Assembly: GCF_018448905.1 (NCBI RefSeq)
Contig: NZ_RCWA01000019.1
Span: forward strand, 1-64,000
Direction: 5' to 3'
Length of the DNA: 64,000 nucleotides
Origin: Photorhabdus heterorhabditis
GTDB lineage: Bacteria; Pseudomonadota; Gammaproteobacteria; Enterobacterales; Enterobacteriaceae
Below the pieces are notes generated by a model that did no database searches, was not told the DNA's origin, and saw only the letters and a list, made by a program, of their open reading frames with translations. This document shows, one piece after another, positions 8,335 through 16,434 of this stretch; positions within the stretch are counted from its first letter, which is position 1; every line of letters starts with the position of its first letter. The position numbers and the translations under genes were made by a program.

Positions 8335-8551
8335 CCAGGCATTTTTGCGGTTTATGCCTCATTACTCTCGGATATTTTCTGTCAGGAAGCTTTGTTGATA
8401 ATTCAAACATACTTAATGTTTCCAATAAGTAAGCATAGCGATTGGGTAAATTACCAGCACTGGTCAGTGGTGTTGTGAGCAGGTAGCTCATCATATGCCG
8501 TGTGCAATGTGAGAAGCTGAGTCTATTTGGCAAGATTTCAGTTTCCTTCAC
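8306..8551 (-). pseudogene. IS4-family transposase C-terminal fragment
   Basis: The 81-aa ORF reads LSFSHCTRHMMSYLLTTPLT, SAGNLPNRYAYLLETLSMFE and DRKYPRVMRHKPQKCLVKRK, matching the C-terminal end of IS4-type DDE transposases (a short helix pair, then R-x-Y-P-R-V and a Lys-rich tail). An in-frame stop lies directly before the first codon, and the catalytic DDE core is missing. Confidence 0.7.
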
Positions 8552-8991
8552 CGCTCATTCATTGCATATCCTGGTGGACTTATGCTGACAGCCCCAGCTG
8601 CGTATTTTCATGAATTTCACCTATCCGTGCACTGAATCACCCTGTAATGCCCGTAGCTCTTTGGCAACGGCGACACATTGCTCAGCACCGATACAGCTTG
8701 TTATTCGCACCTGAACCTTATCGTATTCCTGACGATATTTATCTCTGAAGTAGAACGGCAACTGCCTTGAAAAACGCCGTTATTGGGTGATCTCCGAGGA
8801 AGAAAATACGCAGTAGCGATCCGTGTTTGAAATTGTTCAAGCCTGCATTGATTAGCTTTTTGTTGTCGTTCATTAGAACCGATACGTACTTTTACACTCT
8901 GGCATATTTCCACTCCAACTCTAAGTAAGGATGCTCTCTGCCCTTAGTTTATTGCGGGTACTGGCTAATATAGATTTAGTTTTACCATCGA
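8552..8991. other. Degenerate accessory DNA without a confident gene
   Basis: The longest protein-like piece is a minus-strand frame at 8621-8743 (DKYRQEYDKVQVRITSCIGA, then AKELRALQGDSVHG) with no start codon and no recognised family. A 22-bp segment at about 8763-8785 (core AAAAACGCCGTT) recurs inverted near 10030-10052, which suggests two pieces of one element. Confidence 0.4.
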
Positions 8992-9199
8992 TCAGTAAGT
9001 TTCCGTCAACACAAAGAAAGGACAACTATTATCATGACGAAGTTGATTGTGTAACCAGCTTTCCACAGCACGATCCCGCGCCATCAGTACCCGCAATCCA
9101 TCACGAATCACTTCACTTTCTTTCGCGTATTCACTAGTGCGTACTTTAGACTTCAATGTCGTTGGGTAGGGTAATATTTATTTGCTGGGTAGTTCTCAC
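8992..9199 (-). pseudogene. ParD-type antitoxin, frameshifted
   Basis: A GTG at 9199-9197 with RBS AAGAGGAG starts TTQQINITLPNDIEV and then hits TAA. A second frame continues with VRTSEYAKESEVIRDGLRVL, then MARDRAVESWLHNQLRHDN, to TGA at 8994-8992. Together these make the ribbon-helix-helix N-terminus and the YA.ESEVIRDGLR....RDRA.E.WL body of ParD/CC2985-type antitoxins, with a small deletion or frameshift at the join. No intact ParE toxin follows, so the pair is dead. Confidence 0.7.
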
Positions 9200-9335
9200 G
9201 ATTGGCTCCTCTTATACCAATAGGATTCAATCCTAGCTCTTCTAATTTTTAATGAGCTGCATTGATTGTGTTGCATTTGCGAACGATGTTTTAATGTCCG
9301 TAACCATCTTTTAGATATAAGTTAGGAGAATATGA

Positions 9336-9863
9336 ATGAGCAAGCTGATTCTTCCCTCTGATATATTGTTGAAAGAGGGACAAACTGTTTCGTTGACCCA
9401 AGTAGATCTAACTAAAGAAGATTCATCTCTATTGGAGTTACTACAACAGCAAATTGAAGCCGAGGATAGTCTCGCGCAACTAGCCGGACCACGTTGGTAT
9501 CACGCTGGTATAGGTCCTAAACCAACTCAAGGCGGGGTGTATATTTCTGGTACAACCCTGTCTCCCGGACAGACGCCTCCAGCAGGAATTGTGAGCACCA
9601 TTGTATGTAGCTATGACCGAGTCAATTGGTCTGGCTGGCAAAATCAAATCACGTTGCGTCTTCTCATCACCACCCCGAATAATTCTGCTGCATGGGAAGC
9701 ATTTCTGGATGTAGCCAGCGACTCGGCCACTATCAATGCGGCTGGATCGAATGTTCCAGCAGACTGTAGGATTACCCTGCAAATGAAAGTCGGAAATATC
9801 ACTGGCGGGTTGTATCAGCCGCCGTACATTTCGAGCTATGACTGCTGGGTAAACTACAACTAA
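9336..9863 (+). CDS. Hypothetical protein (175 aa), beta-rich
   Basis: I do not recognise this gene. RBS TAGGAGA precedes the ATG at 9336 and a good terminator follows 20 bp after the stop, so it is an independent unit. The product lacks a signal peptide or membrane helix. After a leader ending LLQQQIEAEDSLAQLAGPRW it becomes Gly/Thr/Ser/Trp-rich with alternating strands (GGVYISGTTLSPGQTPPAGI; ITLRLLITTPNNSAAW; QPPYISSYDCWVNYN), the look of a beta-sandwich or lectin-like fold. It sits just outside the Tn3-type repeat. A secreted or toxin-associated role is possible but not shown. Confidence 0.55.
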   Translation: MSKLILPSDILLKEGQTVSLTQVDLTKEDSSLLELLQQQIEAEDSLAQLAGPRWYHAGIGPKPTQGGVYISGTTLSPGQTPPAGIVSTIVCSYDRVNWSGWQNQITLRLLITTPNNSAAWEAFLDVASDSATINAAGSNVPADCRITLQMKVGNITGGLYQPPYISSYDCWVNYN

Positions 9864-9881
9864 CACGAACTGTTAAGGACA

Positions 9882-9913
9882 CGCCTTTGGTTATGTGCCA
9901 AAGGCGCGTTTCT
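9882..9913 (+). terminator. Terminator of the 175-aa gene
   Basis: The stem CGCCTTTGG (9882-9890) / CCAAAGGCG (9898-9906) has loop TTATGTG and is followed by CGTTTCT. Confidence 0.65.
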
Positions 9914-9919
9914 AAAAAT

Positions 9920-9957
9920 CAAGTCGTTTTAGAAAACGGAATTTAAAGCACTATAAG
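9920..9957 (+). repeat. Tn3-family terminal inverted repeat (38 bp)
   Basis: The 38 bp contain GAAAACGG and TAAAGCAC in the exact spacing of the 38-bp Tn21/Tn501-type IR (GGGGTCGTCTCAG, then AAAACGGAAAATAAAGCAC). By eye 29 of 38 positions agree with the consensus I remember. Its orientation points the element rightwards, towards the res-like site and resolvase. The matching right end was not found. Confidence 0.65.
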
Positions 9958-10337
9958 AGCTTCCCATAGTCAACACCAGTTTGTTTTTTTATCATTGAAT
10001 GTGTATTACCGCGAAGGCGTTCGCCCTTTAACGGCGTTTTTCAAGGTAGTTGTCACCTAATATAATGTATATGGACACCAACTCAATTAAAGTGGGTGAG
10101 TAAATTTTTCTGACAACGTAGTCGCAAACATATATTCGGCTTCAATGAGTCCTGATGAAAATCCGCACTCTCTGCCCTCATTATTTCAACAGTCTTGATA
10201 GACTGGGTTATTTACCAGGTTCGCAGAGAGTCGGTTCTACCTGTCAGTACATCAACTTATGGACTTCTACATCATTTACATCATGGGTAACTCATCGTAG
10301 TTCATAACTCGATTGTTGGCTGACCAGAACCCAGCGG
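9958..10337. other. Spacer inside the Tn3-like unit
   Basis: No gene is recognised. The place where tnpA or an accessory gene might be expected holds only short broken frames. It carries the second copy of the 22-bp sequence (AACGGCGTTTTTCAAGG near 10030) found inverted near 8770. Confidence 0.4.
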
Positions 10338-10422
10338 TTTCGTACACCCTCTGCAAAAGATGTACGAAAGTAAGTATAATTTATTTCGTACATGCATATA
10401 ATTCGGACATCCATTACGTACA
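10338..10422. other. res-like recombination site
   Basis: Inverted TTTCGTACA (10338-10346) and TGTACGAAA (10361-10369) are followed by TTTCGTACA (10384-10392) and ACGTACA (10416-10422). Several short inverted binding half-sites directly upstream of a serine resolvase gene is the layout of a Tn3-family res site, where the resolvase also represses its own promoter. Confidence 0.6.
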
Positions 10423-10434
10423 GGAATTTTCACT

Positions 10435-11016
10435 ATGTCACGAGTTTTTGCCTACTGCCGGGTCTCCACTCTCGAACAGACCACCGAAAATCAGCGCAGG
10501 GAAATTGAGGCGGCTGGTTTTGCCATCAGACCCCAGCGACTGATTGAGGAGCAAATCAGCGGTTCGGTGGCCGCCAGCGAACGTCCCGGTTTTGCCCGGT
10601 TGCTTGATCGTATGGAAAATGGCGACGTACTGATTGTCACCAAACTTGACCGTCTGGGGCGCAATGCGATGGACGTACGAAAGAAAGTAGAGCTGCTGGC
10701 AAAGTCAGATATTCGGGTTCACTGCCTGGCGCTGGGCGGAGTTGATCTTACCAGCCCGGCAGGGAAAATGACCATGCAGGTCATTTCGGCGGTGGCTGAG
10801 TTCGAACGTGATTTGCTTCTTGAACGCACTCATTCTGGTATTGCCAGAGCAAAAGCGGCAGGAAAACGCTTCGGGCGTCCACCTGCATTAAATGAGGAAC
10901 AGCAGCAGGCGGTGATCATTCGTCTGAAAGCTGGAGACAGCATCAGTGCTGTTGCCCGTCAGTTCAGTACAACTCGGCAAACCATTCACAGAATAAAGGC
11001 CGGGATGATTTTATAA
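10435..11016 (+). CDS. tnpR: Tn3-family serine resolvase
   Basis: The 193-aa protein has the serine recombinase catalytic domain (residues about 3-140): [16 protein letters not shown] with the nucleophilic Ser near residue 11, [11 protein letters not shown] with the conserved Arg pair, [19 protein letters not shown], then the E-helix. The C-terminal HTH domain ([30 protein letters not shown]) is complete. It would resolve cointegrates at the res-like site just upstream. No tnpA is visible in the window, so the element is probably not autonomous. Base composition is more GC-rich than its surroundings, which fits transfer. Confidence 0.92.
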   Translation: MSRVFAYCRVSTLEQTTENQRREIEAAGFAIRPQRLIEEQISGSVAASERPGFARLLDRMENGDVLIVTKLDRLGRNAMDVRKKVELLAKSDIRVHCLALGGVDLTSPAGKMTMQVISAVAEFERDLLLERTHSGIARAKAAGKRFGRPPALNEEQQQAVIIRLKAGDSISAVARQFSTTRQTIHRIKAGMIL

Positions 11017-11075
11017 CCTGAAGGGGCAAATAATTCGCCCTGGTGTTTCATACAGCCTGCCCCACGAGGAGTTTC

Positions 11076-12470
11076 ATGGTATCGTTAACAAAAAAACAAA
11101 CCGCACAGCTTTCAGAGATGGGTCATGACGTGCTACTCAATATCATTCATGACCTGATACAGGATAATAAACAGGCCAGGAACGCACTGGTGAACGGGTA
11201 TCTGTTATCGGCAGCGGAGGTACTCAAAGCCGTCGAGAAGGAGTATGTCCGACGCGCCAAAAGCAAACGTTTTTATGATTACTATGATGCCGATGCCTTT
11301 TTTGACGAGCTGACACGCAGTATAGCGACCCCCCTTGTGGGTATCGCCCACGCGCTCCCCGAGCAGGTGGAAAGTCTGAGCGTAAAAATGATGCTTGAGT
11401 TCGAAAAATTCACCGGTAACGTGGACACCTCCAGCGGAAGTTGGATGGACTACTACACCATTTTGTTGGATGCGTGGATGAAATCACTGGGAGCGCAAAA
11501 AAACAACGATCCTGCATTCATTGCTAAAAAAATATTCACCGTTGTTGAAAGAGAATTTTATTTTGGGATTGAAATCTTTAAAAAATACCGCGCCTTACTC
11601 GGTACGGATATTTTACGTATAATTCGTGACATGTATTATCAAAAAAAACTCCACCGGGAAGCTTTGGGTCTCAGCATGATAATGAAAGACCTAGATTTTC
11701 TGACGATGGCGTTTAAAAACGATGAGTTTTGCCATTCCACCCATTATTTTGATTATGCCAGATTACTTATGGAAGAACTGCGGTCCGATGATGCACTCGC
11801 CGTATTAAAAAGTCAGCGGAATGACGATGAGGATATCACAGATAATATCATATGGAATGAACTATTCATTCAGGCCCTGATTGAGGAAGGGAGAAAAGAA
11901 GAGGCCAAAGCCCACTGTATTACAGCATTCACCTTTCAAGGTGATACCCGTTTTTATCATCTGTACACAAAAGCTGCTGAAAAAGATGTCGATCACAGCC
12001 CGGCATTCCTGAAAATAGCAAAAGATACAGGATTAGCGCCATATGTCTGTTTTGCATCAGACATTGAACGGTATGACTTAATCGACGCCTGCATTATGGG
12101 CACGCCAAAAAACAACCTCGCCGACTCGCTGGCTTATATCACCCATTCATATTTACGGACATTATCCAGTACCCTGCATAAACACGGCTATGCGCATACG
12201 GCGACCCTTTTGCGCCGCTTTTTGGTGGAGGACAACATTCAGCAATCAAAAAGCAAGTATTACAGCTATGCCGCTTCAGACATGAAAAAAGCCATCGATT
12301 ATGGCGAAGGTCTGGAGGATTGCCCTCAGCTTCCGGAAACAGAGGGCTACCTCAGAACTCTCTACGAACAACATAAACGTAAAACCGCACTCTGGCCACT
12401 GATGACAGATAAAATCAAAGGATTATCCGTAGGAAAGGACGGCCTACGCTACAGCAGAGATGCCTCATGA
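11076..12470 (+). CDS. DUF6880-like protein carried by the Tn3-like unit
   Basis: The start is taken at ATG 11076, preceded by GAGGAG; an upstream in-frame start at 11043 has no RBS. The 464-aa protein is helical and soluble, rich in TPR-like helix pairs (LHREALGLSMIMKDLDFLTM; ELFIQALIEEGRKEEAKAHC). It resembles DUF6880-type proteins that travel with Tn3-family resolvases, and I know no experimentally defined function. Its last four bases overlap the next gene (ATGA, 12467-12470), so the two are coupled. An accessory function of the transposon is likely. Confidence 0.6.
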   Translation: MVSLTKKQTAQLSEMGHDVLLNIIHDLIQDNKQARNALVNGYLLSAAEVLKAVEKEYVRRAKSKRFYDYYDADAFFDELTRSIATPLVGIAHALPEQVESLSVKMMLEFEKFTGNVDTSSGSWMDYYTILLDAWMKSLGAQKNNDPAFIAKKIFTVVEREFYFGIEIFKKYRALLGTDILRIIRDMYYQKKLHREALGLSMIMKDLDFLTMAFKNDEFCHSTHYFDYARLLMEELRSDDALAVLKSQRNDDEDITDNIIWNELFIQALIEEGRKEEAKAHCITAFTFQGDTRFYHLYTKAAEKDVDHSPAFLKIAKDTGLAPYVCFASDIERYDLIDACIMGTPKNNLADSLAYITHSYLRTLSSTLHKHGYAHTATLLRRFLVEDNIQQSKSKYYSYAASDMKKAIDYGEGLEDCPQLPETEGYLRTLYEQHKRKTALWPLMTDKIKGLSVGKDGLRYSRDAS

Positions 12471-12901
12471 CATCACAGGAACTGTATGACCACGCGGTGT
12501 CACTGCTGGCAAGGCGGGATTACGCATCCGGTGAGTTGACACGGGCTCTGAGTAAGATGACGGAAAACAGAGAGAATATCGACAGGGCGTTGTCGAGACT
12601 GGGTGAGTGTGGTTATCTGGATGATAACCGCCTGATAACGCACCTGATTGATAAACATGTTCGAAAAAAACATGGCCCGGCCAGAATCAAACAGGAGATC
12701 AGGCAAAAAGGTTTTTCTCAGGAGTTGGTCGAGCAGATGCTGGAGAAAGTGGATGTGGACTGGTATGCCATGGCAAGGGACCTGAAAGTCAGTAAATTTG
12801 GTGATGCGGTGGTATCAGAAGCCAAAGAAAAAAACAAACAGATTCGCTACCTCCAGTACAAGGGGTTTTCGATGGACATGATATTTGAGGCGTTAAGCTG
12901 A
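12467..12901 (+). CDS. RecX-family protein on the mobile unit
   Basis: The 144-aa protein follows the RecX plan of three-helix repeats: YDHAVSLLARRDYASGELTR, a first-repeat sequence typical of RecX; LSRLGECGYLDDNRLITHLI; HGPARIKQEIRQKGFSQELV; and a final RYLQYKGFSMDMIFEAL. RecX limits RecA filament growth. It is separate from any recA and coupled by ATGA to the DUF6880-like gene, so it is a transposon passenger rather than the housekeeping recX. Its 3' end overlaps antisense (55 bp) with the ICE gene, which marks the junction between the two elements. Confidence 0.8.
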   Translation: MTSQELYDHAVSLLARRDYASGELTRALSKMTENRENIDRALSRLGECGYLDDNRLITHLIDKHVRKKHGPARIKQEIRQKGFSQELVEQMLEKVDVDWYAMARDLKVSKFGDAVVSEAKEKNKQIRYLQYKGFSMDMIFEALS

Positions 12902-13674
12902 TCATGGTTGTCAGAGCCCCATCCAAGACAAATGTCGTCATATTGTAGCTTCACTCCCATTACCCCATGTTGTAGTACGACCGGCATTTTCCCCTGACCA
13001 AATTGTCGCCAGCGTCCGTTGTCATGATTAAGCGTGATTTTTCGGCTACGGACTTTTTCTGAGGGAATATGATGTTTACCTGCCCAGGTACGTAAAACAT
13101 CATCGTTGCCTTCGCTATCTACCAGGTAAATATCTACCTCACGGTCAGCTGACAAGACAGCAGCCAGCCGGGCATCACAAGCCGCGCAATCCTCTTTCAC
13201 AAATAACGCCAGCCGCCCTTGATTACCCTGTGCGATTCCGTCCCCCTTCCCTAAATTAACCGGCAAAATATTCGGCGCCAGACGCTTCCAGGCCGCATCC
13301 ACCGCCCGCTGGAACGCCAACTCTTTTTCAGTACGAACATATTCCTGTTTAACCCACAATTCTGCATAACGTTGACGCGCTTGTACTGTTTCTGCCTCAA
13401 TGCCCAATGCACTCAACGGATCGAGTCCAGGAGACTGAATGCCCCGTTGCCCCTGCATCAATTGCTGATAACGCTGAAACTCTGCTTCTGTCAATCCCCA
13501 CATTTGCGCCTGAATACGGTGGTTTTCAGCCTGCGTGACCTGTTGCTGAGTCGCTTTCATTCCCGTCTCTGTCTGTTCAGAAATAGCAACCTGTGCCGCC
13601 GAAGCTGACAGAGACATAACAACGCCAATCAGTACCAACCCCTTCCTCTGGCTGAAAAAATCTTTTCTCATCAT
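12847..13674 (-). CDS. ICE protein of the TIGR03759 family
   Basis: The 275-aa protein starts with a signal peptide (MRKDFFSQRKGLVLIGVVMS, then LSASAA) followed by the family hallmark MWGLTEAEFQRYQQLMQGQR and LDPLSALGIEA. A thioredoxin-like segment VKEDCAACDARL carries two Cys. TIGR03759 proteins are conserved periplasmic components of the conjugation apparatus of SPI-7/PAPI-1-type integrative elements. The last 20 or so residues overlap the RecX-like gene antisense and are probably junction sequence, so the true C-terminus may be lost. It overlaps by 1 nt (TAATG) with the upstream gene. Confidence 0.75.
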   Translation of the reverse strand: MMRKDFFSQRKGLVLIGVVMSLSASAAQVAISEQTETGMKATQQQVTQAENHRIQAQMWGLTEAEFQRYQQLMQGQRGIQSPGLDPLSALGIEAETVQARQRYAELWVKQEYVRTEKELAFQRAVDAAWKRLAPNILPVNLGKGDGIAQGNQGRLALFVKEDCAACDARLAAVLSADREVDIYLVDSEGNDDVLRTWAGKHHIPSEKVRSRKITLNHDNGRWRQFGQGKMPVVLQHGVMGVKLQYDDICLGWGSDNHDQLNASNIMSIENPLYWR

Positions 13675-14129
13675 TACCCTCCATTGACTGACAGGGTTTG
13701 ACGATGCCCTTGTACCTGGAACAAAGCCTGATGAGCACGGCTTAAATCAGTCACTGACTGTACCAGCGGTTTCTGTTGGTCGTTAACGGAGCCCTGTTGC
13801 GCTATCAATGCCTGATGAAACCGGTCATTTTGCATTTGCCAGTCCTGACGGGAGACAAAGCTGGTATCTGCTTTATCAAGCCGTTCATGCAGCTTTTGCA
13901 CCTCATCAGGAAAATGCATCAATGACTGAAATTCTACTAACTGATGATGTTGCTGCCGTACCACAAATGCCAGCAACGCTATGCTGACAATAACAAGCAA
14001 TATTGACAGATATCTCAGACATTTTTTTAACGACAACAACCTGGGTTGAATCTTTTGAGAAACCGCCTGCCGTAAGCTGTCAATTTCAGCTTCAGACGTC
14101 GGCAGCAGAGGAGGTATTTCAGTTGTCAT
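13674..14129 (-). CDS. ICE-associated single-pass membrane protein
   Basis: The ORF is open up to 14273, but the likely start is ATG 14129 (MTTEIPPLLPTSEAEIDSLR) with AAGGA upstream, giving 151 aa. A basic cytosolic stretch is followed by one transmembrane helix (YLSILLVIVSIALLAFVV, residues about 43-60) and then a periplasmic coiled-coil/helical region (EVQKLHERLDKADTSFVSRQ). It is translationally coupled to the TIGR03759-like gene. This fits a conjugation-apparatus protein of an integrative element; the exact family is not recognised. Confidence 0.6.
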   Translation of the reverse strand: MTTEIPPLLPTSEAEIDSLRQAVSQKIQPRLLSLKKCLRYLSILLVIVSIALLAFVVRQQHHQLVEFQSLMHFPDEVQKLHERLDKADTSFVSRQDWQMQNDRFHQALIAQQGSVNDQQKPLVQSVTDLSRAHQALFQVQGHRQTLSVNGG

Positions 14130-14256
14130 ACCACAACATCCTTGAGAGGATGACGATGAAAAATCCAACATAAAAAAATGAAAATTCCCCCCCAATAATG
14201 AGTGCCTAATATAAACCACACATATTATATATTGAAAAGATTTAAATTTGGCCAAA

Positions 14257-14335
14257 CTAACACACAGTGTCATTTTTTACTTGAAAAGTAACACGACGTG
14301 TCAGTATGATGTCATCATAGACAGCATGGAGAAGT
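14257..14335 (+). promoter_or_regulatory. Promoter/operator region of the toxin-antitoxin pair
   Basis: Just upstream of the toxin gene are the related inverted words ACACAGTGTCA (14261-14271) and ACACGACGTGTCA (about 14290-14302), flanking ACTTGAAAAGT. Type II toxin-antitoxin modules are usually repressed by the antitoxin at such paired palindromes. This is inference. Confidence 0.4.
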
Positions 14336-14339
14336 TACG

Positions 14340-14663
14340 ATGGATTATTTGGAATTTATCGAAACTACCGCTTTCAGTAAGGTTAGAGCAGAACTCATAA
14401 AAGATAATGAGTTTCAGGAGCTTCAAACTTACCTGTTGAAGTATCACGAACATGGCGACACGATTAGTCAAACTGGTGGGTGCAAAAAGATTCGCTGGGG
14501 TTGCAAAGGAATGGGTAAGCGCGGTGGGGTACGAGTTATTTACTATGTCAGGACGTTAAGTGGTCGATTGTATTTGTTGTTTATTTATCCGAAAAATGTA
14601 CAAGAAGACCTGACACAAGATCAGAAAGCACAATTGAAAAATGCTGTTCAACATATGAAATAA
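14340..14663 (+). CDS. HigB/RelE-superfamily toxin
   Basis: The 107-aa protein shows the RelE-like fold pattern of HigB-type toxins: FIETTAFSKVRAELIKDNEF, then a basic core GGCKKIRWGCKGMGKRGGVR, and VIYYVRTLSGRLYLLFIYPK. Such toxins cleave mRNA on the ribosome. The order toxin-then-antitoxin matches higBA. It is followed 81 bp later by an HTH antitoxin. The pair sits within ICE relics and may stabilise them. Confidence 0.82.
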   Translation: MDYLEFIETTAFSKVRAELIKDNEFQELQTYLLKYHEHGDTISQTGGCKKIRWGCKGMGKRGGVRVIYYVRTLSGRLYLLFIYPKNVQEDLTQDQKAQLKNAVQHMK

Positions 14664-14743
14664 AATGCAGCCTTCAGGCGGTTAACTTCTCCAATTTTAT
14701 ATCTAAATTTTCATGGAATGATCTAACGTATTGAGGATAAATT

Positions 14744-15040
14744 ATGGAAGAAAACATGTTTAAAGAACTTTTGAGTAGTGTAAATGAGATGGTCGCTATA
14801 GAAAACGGTGAATTTCAGCCTAAGCCTGAGCATGTTCATCGTCATGCTATCCCTAATGTTAAATTAATCCGCAAAAATTTCGGGATGAAACAATCCGAGT
14901 TTGCGGAAATGGTAGGGGTGAGCACTAGACTGGTGCAAAGTTGGGAACAAAACCAGAGAATACCATCAGGGGCCGCCTTGAAGATGCTATTTTTAATAGA
15001 GAAAAATCCGAATATCGTAGACACGTTAAGATCTATTTGA
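14744..15040 (+). CDS. HigA-like HTH antitoxin
   Basis: The 98-aa protein has a C-terminal XRE/Cro helix-turn-helix (IRKNFGMKQSEFAEMVGVST, then RLVQSWEQNQRIPSGAALKM; residues about 45-90), the domain order of NadS/HigA-type antitoxins. RBS GAGGATAA precedes ATG 14744; ATG 14756 is an alternative. It would bind and neutralise the upstream RelE-type toxin and repress the operon. Confidence 0.82.
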   Translation: MEENMFKELLSSVNEMVAIENGEFQPKPEHVHRHAIPNVKLIRKNFGMKQSEFAEMVGVSTRLVQSWEQNQRIPSGAALKMLFLIEKNPNIVDTLRSI

Positions 15041-15181
15041 GTTAGAAAAGCATTGCTAATTGTCTAGAACGTTTAGGTAAAGATTGCTGTTTTTTATGCA
15101 CGTTTGGAAAGTAACTGCGTTGAGCAGTTACTTTCCGATATAACGTCATACTGGCAACATCCACAATGTGGACGTGCTGCT

Positions 15182-15799
15182 TCAGGATAATTGCAGCAAC
15201 AGTGAACACAACATGACAAAATTGGCTCGCCTGTTCACCCGAACGATGGTTTGGTCCAGCCACCGCTCACCATAGCGTCCAATCATGTCAGGAGTACCAT
15301 CACCTTCCGTCAGCAATGACAGAAAATTCACCGCTTCCTTTGACGGAAAGTCATAGCCACAATGATGCAATGCCCGGCCAAAGTGATCCCCTTCGCGGAC
15401 ACAATCAGCAATAGACTCCAGACGAATTTGTAACCAGGGAGATGCAAAGCGTTGCAGGATAATTAACGCATCCAGCGTCTGAACCTGGGCACGCAAAAGG
15501 GAAGCCATGTTCAGTAAAAAAATAGCCCCCTGAATATCGCTATAGACCGACCAGGGGATAAGATGATCCGCAATGCGACGCAGACGGTTGACCCACCGCG
15601 GTAGTGAATACGCCACGCCCACAATAAAAGAGAGCAGTAAGACACCACACCACAGAAAAGCATGCTCAAAGAATATCGCCATCCCGTTCAGCCATGCCAG
15701 CATCCCCTGCCCGTTTTCCGGATCGGCAATATTTCTTAGCGTTGGTACCAATTCTGTTGCGGTGATCAGCAGAAGAAGCCACTGACCTTTGGCATGTAT
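15182..15799 (-). pseudogene. PilR/GspF-like pilus inner-membrane protein, truncated at both ends
   Basis: An open frame without a good start (preceded by TAG at 15802-15800) reads QWLLLLITATELVPTLRNIA, a transmembrane stretch FLWCGVLLLSFIVGVAYSLP, then the T2SSF-domain cytosolic part (AIFLLNMASLLRAQVQTLDA; IADCVREGDHFGRALHHCGY). It ends just after the second membrane helix begins (FVMLCSLLLQLS), and the sequence seems to continue out of frame (HVHIVDVASMTLYRK). Full PilR/GspF proteins are about 350-400 aa, so about half is left. It is part of the type IV pilus set typical of SPI-7-like integrative elements. Confidence 0.65.
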
Positions 15800-15873
15800 C
15801 TATCCCCTACTATCCAGAGGTTAAATCTCACCCATTAAGTATGACTATAGCAGTGAAATCCCTCTCTTATTCC

Positions 15874-16311
15874 TTACCTATCAATACTTACTTGTGGATT
15901 ATCACCCACAGCAATCAGTTCCTCCAACAAAACTAAAAGCTGAGCCAGTTTCTCCGGTGAAAAAGCTTTTTCAATGGCCTGATATCCCTGTTCCACCTGC
16001 TCTTTTGCCTTCTCATAAAGTTTCTGCCCTTCTGGCGTTAAAGAAACATAAAGTTTGCGTTGGTCATTCATCGGCTTAAGGCGAAAGATTAATCCATCAC
16101 GCTCCATGCGTGTCAGTATTCCAGTCAAACTTGGACGAAGAATGCAAGTCTGACAAGATAAATCATAAAAATCGATTGACCGGTTATCAGATAGTACGCG
16201 AATGATACGCCACTGCTGTTCAGTCAAATTATGACTCTTGAGGATCGGGCGAAAAAAACCCATCGCGGTTTCCCGCGCCTGGAGTAATGCAATTGTCAGA
16301 GATTCATGCAT
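15874..16311 (-). CDS. hpaR: HPA degradation regulator, MarR family
   Basis: The 145-aa protein matches HpaR along its length: MHESLTIALLQARETAMGFF, then RPILKSHNLTEQQWRIIRVL (a family signature), the winged-helix segment CQTCILRPSLTGILTRMERD and the wing RLKPMNDQRKLYVSLTPEGQ. HpaR represses the hpaG-I operon and is released by pathway aromatics such as HPA or homoprotocatechuate. It is divergent from hpaG1, with a 450-bp intergenic region carrying two candidate palindromic operators. Confidence 0.92.
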   Translation of the reverse strand: MHESLTIALLQARETAMGFFRPILKSHNLTEQQWRIIRVLSDNRSIDFYDLSCQTCILRPSLTGILTRMERDGLIFRLKPMNDQRKLYVSLTPEGQKLYEKAKEQVEQGYQAIEKAFSPEKLAQLLVLLEELIAVGDNPQVSIDR

Positions 16312-16364
16312 GAGTAATGAAGGCTCTTATCTTAGTTAATCACTGATTTACTCCCTGTCGAGAG

Positions 16365-16434
16365 TCTATAGCTGCTGCTTTGTTGGCTGCGTTCTCTTGC
16401 CGCCGCGCTGCAATTTGAAATCTATTGGGTATAT
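16365..16434. repeat. ERIC-type palindrome, left arm eroded
   Basis: CTTTGTTGGCTGCGTTCTCT through GAAATCTATTGGGTATA is the right part of the short (82-bp) ERIC-type element seen complete at 27675-27756. The left TATACCC arm is replaced. It lies between hpaR and hpaG1. Confidence 0.75.

Noticed and set aside
8931-9137. 68-aa plus-strand ORF
   Set aside because: Lies antisense to the broken ParD-type antitoxin, whose protein motif is recognisable.
10313-10543. 76-aa ORF overlapping the resolvase start
   Set aside because: Covers the res-like site and runs out of frame into tnpR; no RBS.
15042-15263. 73-aa minus-strand ORF
   Set aside because: Probably the out-of-frame continuation of the PilR-like fragment rather than a separate gene.
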